Part shown: positions 61,801-64,000 of the stretch, one piece after another | Layout of the letters: every line of letters begins with the position of its first letter | Position numbering within the stretch: position 1 is the stretch's first letter | Origin: Nectonema munidae | Lineage: Eukaryota > Nematomorpha > Nectonematoida > Nectonematidae | Assembly (NCBI GenBank): GCA_030549495.1 | Contig: JAUIRK010000858.1 | Location: 260,501-324,500, forward strand | Direction of reading: 5' to 3' | Length of the DNA: 64,000 nucleotides | Translations under genes and position numbers: made by a program | The notes under the pieces: model-generated | Database searches by the model: none | Seen by the model: only the letters and a program-made list of their open reading frames with translations | Told to the model about the DNA's origin: nothing

Positions 61801-62854
61801 TAAATGATTTTCACCTTATTTTTACTTCATAATGGCAAATTTTTAAGAATCTCATTGGGTGGTTTAGACAAAACGGTTTAGAAATCCTGCCAAAGGTTAA
61901 ATTTTTGAAACAAGTTTAGAAAATAGTTGATTTTTCGGAAATTGAGAACTAATAATTCATCCTAGAAATTCCAGGAAGACAAAAAAAGACAAAAATTCAG
62001 AAACACTAAATATAATTAAAAATGCATGATGTGATAATCTTGCCAAATTTCGTACATTATCGATGCTTTTGATAAACCTTTACAATGGTGTGTTTACTCT
62101 CTCTCATTGATTAAGGCTAGTGATTAGTTGTGCCATAATAATAATCTTTCTGCAGTTTGTTTGCCAAACATATTCACGCTTCCCCCTCTTTGACCACCAT
62201 ATGATCTCACCTCACAAGAATTTAACAGCTTAGAATTTTTAAAAATCATCAAGTTTTACTTTCAAAATAATATATACATTTTATTTGAAAAATTGCTATT
62301 TCATTATGATGATGGAGTTGGCGGATTAATTGAACTGATGAAAGGTTAAAAAATAAAGAATGAAAAAAACATTTTGTAAAAAGTTTAATTCATTTTACTA
62401 AATAAAAATTTTTACTCAAATTTCTTAACTCGACTTTGGAAACCACTGCCTCAAATAAAAGAACAAAGGTGTGAAAGTATCCTAATCCACCCAGAAGATA
62501 TGACGATTAGGAGCTTATTTTTACGTTATTTTAAAAGATATAAAAATATGGGCTTGGGTTTATATCCCATGTGTTTCTTATTTAGGTGAAGGAGCGTATG
62601 CTAAAGTGTATCTCGCCTCATACAAAGTAGAGCAGGAGGAGATGAATGTGGATAACGTAATAAAATTCGCTTTCAAAATCATGAAAGACGTCTCCTTCTG
62701 GGAGTACTACATCTCATATCAAATATTTTGTCGACTCTTAAAATCACAAAAACTCATATGCCAAAACTCCTTTCTCATGATTAATGGCGCCCAAAAGTTT
62801 TCTAACTGCATGGCATTTGTGATGCCCTTCTACGCGTGTGGATCTCTTCTCGGT
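22732..62854 (+). CDS. BUB1/BUB1B: BUB1/BUBR1-family spindle checkpoint kinase (partial)
   Basis: A multi-exon gene, incomplete at the 3' side. The family acts at kinetochores: it signals unattached chromosomes, inhibits APC/C-Cdc20, and recruits PP2A-B56 and Plk1. Exons 1-3 form the TPR (Mad3/BUB1 homology) domain. Exons 4-5 look like a coiled coil. Eight middle exons form two copies of a four-exon module with S-T-P and LSTIKE motifs. The last two give the pre-kinase region and the kinase N-lobe (GEGAYAKVY loop; FAFKIMK lysine). The middle resembles BUBR1 (KARD) while the kinase glycine loop resembles BUB1, so it may be an unsplit MADBUB gene. Intron phases agree at every junction except between 34980 and 38598. 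No Bub3-binding GLEBS motif was recognised. Individual exons follow. Confidence 0.9.
23108..23574. mobile_element. Long inverted-repeat element, Penelope-terminus-like
   Basis: Two arms of about 165 bp (23108-23272 and 23405-23574) are near-perfect reverse complements around a roughly 130 bp spacer. Each arm contains CTGAAGAAGGTCATAGTGAC followed by CGAAATATTATTG and AAATAAAAG. This layout resembles the terminal repeats of the Penelope-like element at 52.7-55.1 kb. It could be a pair of such termini left without the coding part, or a fold-back element. No coding sequence is seen. Confidence 0.7.
24746..25782 (-). mobile_element. hAT-Ac transposon, internally deleted
   Basis: The inverted ends read TAGGGGTGCACCGGATAG at the left and, in reverse complement, TAGAGGTGCACCGGATAG at the right. 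Both flanks are GTTTTTTG (24738-24745 and 25783-25790), a perfect 8 bp duplication. The interior carries the C-terminal half of a ZBED-type hAT transposase on the minus strand. At about 1.0 kb it is much shorter than an autonomous element. Confidence 0.93.
24975..25705 (-). pseudogene. hAT-Ac (ZBED-like) transposase C-terminal relic
   Basis: Minus-strand pieces give VLPTILDPRLKPNFLKTK (a LDPRxK block), DDIEDEAARELEVYLRTPFL, and in another frame SVYSERLFSEYGNIFEEKRT, which is the hATC dimerisation motif. The BED finger and the catalytic N-terminal half are absent. Frameshifts near 25100 and 25430 and missing sequence between the blocks make it non-functional. Confidence 0.8.
25828..25974 (+). 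repeat. tRNA-derived SINE, family A, plus copy
   Basis: An A-box-like stretch GGCATGACAGGTTGGTTGAG and a B box GGATTCGACTCC (25878-25889) are followed by a family-specific tail TCATAGTTTGACATAAGCGG. The same tail occurs in the minus-strand copy at 37147-37302. Confidence 0.75.
26197..26517. mobile_element. Small inverted-end element with 42 bp tandem repeats
   Basis: The ends are imperfect inverted repeats: GGTCGACAGAAATTTCGCCCC at the left, with GGTCCTCGGACATTTCGCCCC as the reverse complement of the right. Inside are three 42 bp units beginning GAATTGTCCATG at 26376, 26418 and 26460, and the right terminus restarts the unit at 26502. No coding capacity and no clear target duplication, so the superfamily is unknown. 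Confidence 0.7.
27021..27216. mobile_element. Short MITE with CAGTGGTGTAGCC ends
   Basis: The left end CAGTGGTGTAGCCAA pairs with the right end CAGTAACGTAGCTA in reverse complement. The flanking octamers GACAGAAG and GAGAGAAT match at 6 of 8 positions, compatible with an aged hAT duplication. Single ends of the same family lie near 7046 and 36797. Confidence 0.65.
27626..27705 (+). repeat. SINE fragment, probably family A
   Basis: A B box GGTTCGAATCC (27626-27636) is followed by ATAGTTCGACTC and GTGGTGCAAATTGTG, which resemble the tail of the SINE copies at 25.8 and 37.2 kb. The A-box half is missing, and a transposon end abuts it exactly. Confidence 0.5.
27727..27841 (+). CDS. BUB1/BUB1B: BUB exon 2: TPR domain
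   Basis: The exon starts with one base that completes the lysine codon of exon 1 and ends phase 0 before GTAATT. The joined reading, WHKYIFFANGFKNEKIL then YCKDSRLLE, aligns with WxxYIxWxExxxP...L...Y.NDPRF of BUB1 and BUBR1. The preceding AG is at 27725-27726. Confidence 0.85.
27842..29077 (+). other. BUB intron 2, first part
   Basis: AT-rich intron sequence with no further element I can name. Confidence 0.5.
29078..29330 (-). mobile_element. hAT-like MITE, truncated inverted copy
   Basis: It starts TAGGGGTGGGCAAACTACGG and continues with sequence that is the reverse complement of the right half of the neighbouring element (29386-29778), including CCCACCCAAGTATTTGAATC. Its other end is lost near 29330. 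It carries a GC-rich insert with a perfect palindrome GCCGCATGCGGC at 29105-29116. Confidence 0.75.
29386..29778 (+). mobile_element. hAT-like MITE, complete copy
   Basis: The left end TAAGGGTGGGCAAAC pairs with the right end TAGGGGTGGGCAAC in reverse complement. 393 bp, no coding sequence. The flanks show no clean duplication. The inverted truncated copy at 29078-29330 lies next to it, so the two form a partial hairpin. Confidence 0.75.
30164..30416. mobile_element. hAT-like MITE, degenerate
   Basis: The left part reads GTGGTTCTCGACCCTTTTTA. The right part, in reverse complement, reads GCAGTAGCTCTCAACGAGG. Both match the common hAT MITE end CAGTGGTTCTCAACC with several changes. No target duplication was found. 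It ends about 50 bp before BUB exon 3. Confidence 0.5.
30468..30699 (+). CDS. BUB1/BUB1B: BUB exon 3: end of TPR domain
   Basis: 77 codons from CTGTAG|ATT (phase 0) to CAAG|GTGAAC (phase 1). The segment VAQVWLNFSKEVRFKGKEMK followed by ILNTAKDFEVEPIHDIQKE matches the family's YIxWAxxLExxGxxxxAxxVxxxGIxxxAEPxxxL helices in spacing. The phases fit exon 2 and exon 4 exactly. There is no clear GIGT turn, so the domain is divergent. Confidence 0.8.
30833..33270 (-). mobile_element. hAT transposon (DUF4371/ZMYM1-like), nearly complete
   Basis: The left end CAGGGGCGTTGGCAA and the right end, in reverse complement CAAGGGCGTCGGCAA, form inverted repeats. Both flanks carry TCCAT (30828-30832 and 33271-33275), a 5 bp rather than the usual 8 bp duplication. 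A single transposase gene fills the minus strand. At 2.4 kb it is close to full size, and it is the best preserved autonomous-type DNA transposon in the window. Confidence 0.85.
30990..33125 (-). pseudogene. hAT transposase with TTF finger, DUF4371 and hATC
   Basis: On the minus strand an upstream exon (about 33120-32993) encodes FKFPKRSFGKKNPELRSFN then WFKQYAWLHYNE. An intron of about 145 bp follows (GTAATC to TTTTTTAG), then KKDVAFCFTCMITAKESK, completing a TTF-type zinc finger. The main part has FSIIVDETTD (catalytic-type Asp region), QCYDGDNMSGAKKGV, and the hATC block LLRLILVMPATNATSERTFS. Two in-frame stops interrupt it: TGA at 31857-31859 and TAA at 31125-31127, after which the frame continues RLNHMMILHTHREATDALNI. 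With only two stops it is a young pseudogene. Confidence 0.9.
34913..34980 (+). CDS. BUB1/BUB1B: BUB exon 4: coiled coil
   Basis: The exon completes an Asp codon left by exon 3 (phase 1) and encodes DQFAQMNNLLKEKDEEILSL then KSQ, a charged Leu-rich helix. The donor is GTGTAA (phase 0), weak but the only option before an in-frame stop. Confidence 0.65.
37147..37302 (-). repeat. tRNA-derived SINE, family A, minus copy
   Basis: In reverse complement it shows GAGAATGGTTGATTGGATGC (A-box-like), the B box GGTTCGATCC (37239-37248), then TCATAGTTCGATACAAGCGG and GATGAAAACACCCT. These match the plus-strand copy at 25828-25974. Confidence 0.75.
37701..37752 (+). CDS. BUB1/BUB1B: Candidate BUB exon between exons 4 and 5
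   Basis: The segment is flanked by CCTGCAG and GTAAGA and is open from phase 0 to phase 1, exactly what would join exon 4 to exon 5 if exon 5 begins at 38599. It would encode SPKLGFPRAEFLSPFAL. There is no family similarity to support it, and GC-rich transposon debris is an alternative. Confidence 0.25.
38598..38751 (+). CDS. BUB1/BUB1B: BUB exon 5: coiled coil and linker
   Basis: It encodes DLLNSQISELHKMLTDLQNQ, then a polar linker ending TPPEISEF. The donor TTTT|GTAAAC leaves phase 1. The acceptor is either TTTAG (38596) or the overlapping GAG (38598), which decides how it joins upstream. The heptad-like Leu spacing continues the helix of exon 4. Confidence 0.7.
38752..40799 (+). other. 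BUB intron 5
   Basis: AT-rich intron with no element or exon I can support. Confidence 0.5.
40800..40972 (+). CDS. BUB1/BUB1B: BUB exon A1 (module copy A, exon 1)
   Basis: Enters in phase 1 and leaves in phase 0 before GTGACT. It encodes an acidic helix (EKRESVKEELQEDEKEFL), then CDPLKPVKDPEIISRLFGAP and EAKHNLTL. The end parallels exon B1 (HKAPDSKYNSI) in phase, in position and in the pattern APxxKxN. The rest of A1 and B1 is not clearly similar. Confidence 0.75.
42250..42384 (+). CDS. BUB1/BUB1B: BUB exon A2 (S-T-P motif)
   Basis: 135 nt, phase 0 at both ends (CTCAG|AAC to GAG|GTAATG). It encodes NCKFASTPMNPSHNVG and further sequence. S-T-P at 42265-42273 is a consensus Polo-box docking site once phosphorylated, like the STP around T620 of human BUBR1 and T609 of BUB1. 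The core shares CKxxSTPMNPxH with exon B2. Confidence 0.85.
44751..46198 (+). mobile_element. piggyBac transposase relic (PGBD-like)
   Basis: Pieces in three frames follow a piggyBac-type protein: ADVYIEPPINTCSLVSGEDS at the N-terminus, then LFFNLDWIDTIIGFTN, then MRRQRFEEIKKYLYFCD and FHSIDETMIPYFG in the catalytic region, then GWVDQMDQNIARYRCCVLG and KKWYWPIFTHLIDMIVNQAW. Several frameshifts and a large deletion (about 45570-45890) separate the pieces. The ends and TTAA flanks were not identified. Confidence 0.85.
46313..46625 (-). mobile_element. LINE 3' end with ATT-repeat tail
   Basis: On the minus strand it reads WFGQVNRRP, then GRPKMASIEIVKKDMIKRDL and DEQNRDEWSRKI, the C-terminal motif common in RTE/CR1-like LINE proteins. 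The 3' end runs into a pure ATT (plus strand AAT) microsatellite at 46313-46334, the likely tail. It is a 5'-truncated copy. Confidence 0.75.
47779..47914. mobile_element. piggyBac-type MITE, copy 2
   Basis: 136 bp bounded by TTAA with ends TTAACCCATTAAG and, in reverse complement, TTAACCCATTAAGTCCC. It is the reverse-orientation counterpart of copy 1 (18209-18346) and keeps the TGTTCC...GGAACA pair at 47878-47895. Confidence 0.85.
48234..48413 (+). CDS. BUB1/BUB1B: BUB exon A3 (duplicate of B3)
   Basis: 180 nt, phase 0 to phase 0 (TTTTAAG|CCT to CGT|GTATGC). It encodes PPQDVTRFSEFSKNLKVSST then PLPNQNN and further residues. An S-T-P lies at 48288-48296. Compared with exon B3 it has the same length and the same phase, and by my count 28 of 60 residues are identical, with clear DNA similarity in the first 80 bases. 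Confidence 0.88.
48414..50365 (+). other. BUB intron A3-A4
   Basis: AT-rich. Short open frames on both strands have no recognisable domain. No element with paired ends was seen. Confidence 0.5.
50366..50483 (+). CDS. BUB1/BUB1B: BUB exon A4 (KARD-like LSTIKE motif)
   Basis: 118 nt, phase 0 to phase 1 (TTTAAG|GAC to TCAA|GTGAGT). It ends in NLSTIKEASREHSS. LSTIKE (50444-50461) fits the L-x-x-I-x-E motif that binds PP2A-B56. Human BUBR1 has LSPIIEDSRE at this place (KARD). Copy B4 has LSTIKESSRE. No KEN box in this copy. Confidence 0.85.
50484..52352 (+). other. BUB intron A4-B1, the module boundary
   Basis: AT-rich. At 51766-51810 an 18 bp word AGTATCATATAAAGTCGA occurs twice, 24 bp apart. 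A stretch near 51935-51970 resembles one at about 4805-4850. The duplication junction should lie in this intron, but I see no sequence scar. Confidence 0.5.
52353..52510 (+). CDS. BUB1/BUB1B: BUB exon B1 (module copy B, exon 1)
   Basis: 158 nt, phase 1 in and phase 0 out, as in A1. It encodes YFNKFSQSRENQINRREDIE, an acidic stretch, then LLNVHKAPDSKYNSI before GTAATC. The acceptor TTATATAG and the phase match with exon A4 support the exon. Sequence similarity to A1 is weak except for APxxKxN near the end. Confidence 0.7.
52511..56240 (+). other. BUB intron B1-B2
   Basis: It contains the Penelope-like element (52749-55087). The remaining 55088-56240 is AT-rich and shows nothing further. Confidence 0.55.
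52749..55087 (-). mobile_element. Penelope-like retroelement with inverted ends, broken
   Basis: The two ends are inverted copies of about 135-140 bp (52749-52890 and 54957-55087), sharing CTTGATAAAGATC, GAAATATAT, CCAATAAA and CTTGTCTTTGTTTTATT. On the minus strand between them are reverse-transcriptase blocks (NNDVLVSFDVQSLFTSIPL near 54150; YIDDIFAI near 53880) followed by a GIY-YIG endonuclease block (NVVYKIT and YLGQTQRPLKQRL near 53200-53310). This is the RT plus GIY-YIG order of Penelope-like elements. The copy is a decayed fossil with several breaks. Confidence 0.85.
56241..56420 (+). CDS. BUB1/BUB1B: BUB exon B2 (S-T-P motif)
   Basis: 180 nt, phase 0 at both ends (TTTAG|ATG to CAA|GTATGT). 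It encodes MNMTTGFTDFVSHCKVTSTP then MNPTHIPSKK and a longer tail than A2. S-T-P is at 56292-56300. FVSHCKVTSTP also resembles the FARAARFVSTPF stretch I recall for human BUBR1. The ATG is internal, not a start. Confidence 0.87.
56421..56482 (+). other. 62 bp intron B2-B3
   Basis: GTATGT to TTTTTAG, with a T-rich 3' part. It is one of the shortest introns in the gene, against 5.8 kb for its counterpart A2-A3. Confidence 0.85.
56483..56662 (+). CDS. BUB1/BUB1B: BUB exon B3 (duplicate of A3)
   Basis: 180 nt, phase 0 to phase 0 (TTTTTAG|CCG to AGT|GTAAGC). It encodes PSQDVTPFSECSKNSKISSI then PLPNQEN. It aligns without gaps to exon A3. The S-T-P of A3 is replaced by S-I-P here, so this copy has lost the phospho-acceptor of that docking site. 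Confidence 0.88.
57384..57451 (+). mobile_element. 68 bp LINE/SINE tail insertion with 14 bp TSD
   Basis: A short insert GGTCAGCCTTGGCTCGCCAG ... ending in GATGATGATGATGATAT. It is flanked by perfect CATAGATACACATT repeats (57370-57383 and 57452-57465). A long duplication plus a simple-repeat tail indicates target-primed reverse transcription of a strongly 5'-truncated RTE-like element or SINE. It lies in the BUB intron between B3 and B4. Confidence 0.85.
57824..57998 (+). CDS. BUB1/BUB1B: BUB exon B4 (KEN box and KARD-like LSTIKE)
   Basis: 175 nt, phase 0 to phase 1 (TTCTAG|GAA to TCAA|GTAAGC). It encodes a basic stretch with a KEN box at 57878-57886 (KDTKENIRPKFAPRRP), then KLSTIKESSREKGSYSS. 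LSTIKE is at 57950-57967. The latter matches the human BUBR1 KARD (KLSPIIEDSREATHSS), the PP2A-B56 site that stabilises kinetochore attachment. KEN boxes are APC/C recognition motifs. Confidence 0.9.
58257..58564. mobile_element. hAT (Charlie-like) MITE
   Basis: The left end CAGTGGTTCTCAACC pairs with the right end CTGTGATTCTCAACC in reverse complement. The flanking octamers ATATATAC and ATATATAA differ at one position, an aged 8 bp duplication. 308 bp, no coding sequence, in the intron between B4 and the next exon. Confidence 0.85.
58753..59028 (+). CDS. BUB1/BUB1B: BUB exon 14: pre-kinase region
   Basis: Phase 1 in (CTCTCAG|GC) and phase 1 out (TTAG|GTTATC). It begins with the Ser-rich stretch that follows KARD in BUBR1 (SSSNATTPSNPEIKI). 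It then gives DYNPALLCIQNTLLSSFQDY, like the NPWDxxLIxxLL region before the BUB1 kinase. It ends FFGRRWFIESFL, leading straight into the glycine loop. GC content is higher than in the surroundings. Confidence 0.87.
59285..59418. mobile_element. piggyBac-type MITE, divergent copy 3
   Basis: It begins TTAACCGGTTATTGACTA. The right end GGTCGTTAACGGGTCAC is a degenerate inverted match (12 of 18 positions by my count). It shares ATCATCTGCG, TTCTGCTTTAC and AGATATCGTCTG with copies 1 and 2. The inner stem has been replaced by a perfect 18 bp palindrome AGTCGACATATGTCGACT at 59304-59321. Confidence 0.6.
59500..60895 (-). mobile_element. Decayed LINE (Jockey-like) reverse transcriptase
   Basis: Minus-strand reading gives, in order: a pre-RT segment (SKAIAEAFNKQFTSI, near 60780), HTWKEAHIIPINKPNKDKDI and YRPISLLSPIAKTLEKIIL (RT blocks 1-2), SLDLTAAFDTLEIHLL, SGVPQ, then LLTYADDITIT near 60020, and a C-terminal segment at 59527-59757. 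Frames shift after SGVPQ and before YADD. The endonuclease half is missing, so it is 5'-truncated and dead. Confidence 0.85.
62586..62854 (+). CDS. BUB1/BUB1B: BUB exon 15: kinase N-lobe
   Basis: Phase 1 in (TTTAG|GT) and phase 0 out (GGT|GTAAGC). It encodes GEGAYAKVYLASYKVEQEEM, then FAFKIMKDVSFWEYYISYQI, and ends FVMPFYACGSLLG. This follows human BUB1 (LGEGAFAQVYEA, VLKVQKPANPWEFYI, ELYSYGTLL). The glycine loop and the ATP-anchoring Lys (in AFKIMK) are intact, unlike human BUBR1, whose loop is degenerate. The HGD catalytic loop and DLG segment must lie beyond the window. Confidence 0.92.
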
Positions 62855-64000
62855 GTAAGCTACTTAATTTATGAACCGTTTACACAGTTTGCCATGCATC
62901 CATCCTAACTTCATCTGGGATTTTAAACCCTCAGTGATACATTATATTTTAGAAGCACTGTTGCTAAATGCTTCGTAACAAAACTAGCCATTACGGTAAT
63001 AAAAATTAGGCATACACAATTTAAAAACTTTCGTTTAAAATATTGGTGTCAAAAACACTTGCATATCATTTCTAAAAGATCTAGTGGGTTGCACAACTAG
63101 TCATCACAACTGCGTGCTTGTTATTAATGAAGTTGGACTTTAAAGGGGTAATTTGCATTGCATTAAATTCCTAATATATTTTTATTTACAAAAATAACTT
63201 TCTCGAATCAACTAGAAGTCAAATAAAAGATGAATACCTATCCACCCCTCCCCCTTCCTGAATACGCCACTGCTAGTAGCATAAAAGTATCTGACACAAA
63301 CTCAAAAGTTTTGTTGTCGAAATATCTGTAGCTGCTTTAATCAATAATATAATTAACTTTAATTTATTTAAGAATTACAAAAATTTTAAAAAATAACTAC
63401 ACTTCCTCCATTTTTTATCCACTTAGTTGTGTGTAGTTTTAAATGTTGTATTTTGCTTTTAACCTTTAATATTATCAGTAGAACTGAAAGAATACTTCAG
63501 CTGCGCAGGGTCAGAGCCAGGAAGGCGCAAGGGGCTCTAGCTGCCCTAAATTTCCAAATTAATAATATTTCTAAAAAGAATTAGAAAACTTTTACATAAA
63601 ATAACGCTAATTTTTAAACTTACACAAATCTTAACACCCTACCACAGTCTTTTCTACAGATGACGTATTAAAGAAATATCAATATAGATATTTGGGACCT
63701 TGTATCTAATTTGTTTTTGTTTTTAGCCAGTTTTAAATTTTTACTTGCTACGGGACTGCAATGCATATGCACCAAACTCGCGGTCAAAGCTTTGAAACGC
63801 TTATTTTTTATTGCAAAGTAATTTTACTAAAGAAGTTGACTTTATGTCGTTTTGGAACGACAAAATCCTTAAATATAGTAACTTAATTAACATATTTAGT
63901 TTTTTTCTTCTATTATATATTTTACACTAGACTGCATAATGTAAAATTCTTCTGAAAGAAGTGTGTCCAATTTTTTATAGCATCTTTACACAAAAATTAG
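62855..64000 (+). other. BUB intron after the kinase N-lobe, to window end
   Basis: AT-rich. A single transposon-end-like CAGTGGCGTATTC (minus strand, near 63262-63274) has no partner in view. No further exon was recognised before the window ends. Confidence 0.5.

Larger units (their letters stand above)
59029..62585 (+). other. BUB intron before the kinase exon
   Basis: It holds a divergent TTAA-type MITE (59285-59418) and a LINE relic (59500-60895). At 61495 and 61527 a 22 bp word TTGTAATTTGATTATTCTTT... is repeated with a 32 bp period. Nothing else is recognised. Confidence 0.55.

Overview
The window is AT-rich animal DNA with long introns, few genes and a dense load of mostly decayed transposable elements: hAT, Helitron, piggyBac, several LINEs, tRNA-derived SINEs and a Penelope-like element. 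Codon use, element mix and compact gene style fit an arthropod. A crustacean such as a parasitic copepod is my best guess, but the sequence alone does not prove it.

Left part, 1-22.7 kb. Two housekeeping genes lie head to tail on the minus strand: an ethanolamine kinase (about 8.79-9.84 kb) and, 114 bp downstream, PSMG2, a proteasome assembly chaperone (7.92-8.67 kb). The gap holds a polyA signal and then a 3' splice-site-like tract just before the PSMG2 ATG, a layout typical of trans-spliced operons. Around them are a hAT-type MITE with a perfect target duplication (3.3-3.8 kb), a tRNA-related SINE (5.5 kb), a LINE relic (11-13.2 kb), a broken Helitron (13.7-17.2 kb), a FLYWCH-type fragment, and a second LINE relic cut by a hAT MITE (18.6-19.9 kb).

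Right part, 22.7 kb to the window end. One plus-strand gene spans more than 40 kb: a BUB1/BUBR1-family (MADBUB-like) spindle-checkpoint kinase. I could place 15 exons by protein similarity and intron phase, plus one candidate exon. They give the N-terminal TPR (Mad3/BUB1 homology) domain, a coiled coil, a long middle region, and the start of the kinase domain with an intact glycine loop and the ATP-anchoring lysine. The catalytic loop lies beyond the window.

The most interesting observation is in the middle region. A module of four exons (A1-A4, 40.8-50.5 kb) is repeated in the same order and with the same intron phases (B1-B4, 52.4-58.0 kb). Each copy carries an S-T-P Polo-docking-type motif and an LSTIKE motif that matches the L-x-x-I-x-E PP2A-B56 site (KARD) of BUBR1. 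A KEN box is seen only in copy B. This predicts a checkpoint kinase with two KARD modules.

The introns are swollen by elements: a hAT-Ac deletion derivative, a nearly intact DUF4371-type hAT, a piggyBac relic, a Penelope-like element with inverted ends, TTAA-flanked MITEs and more.
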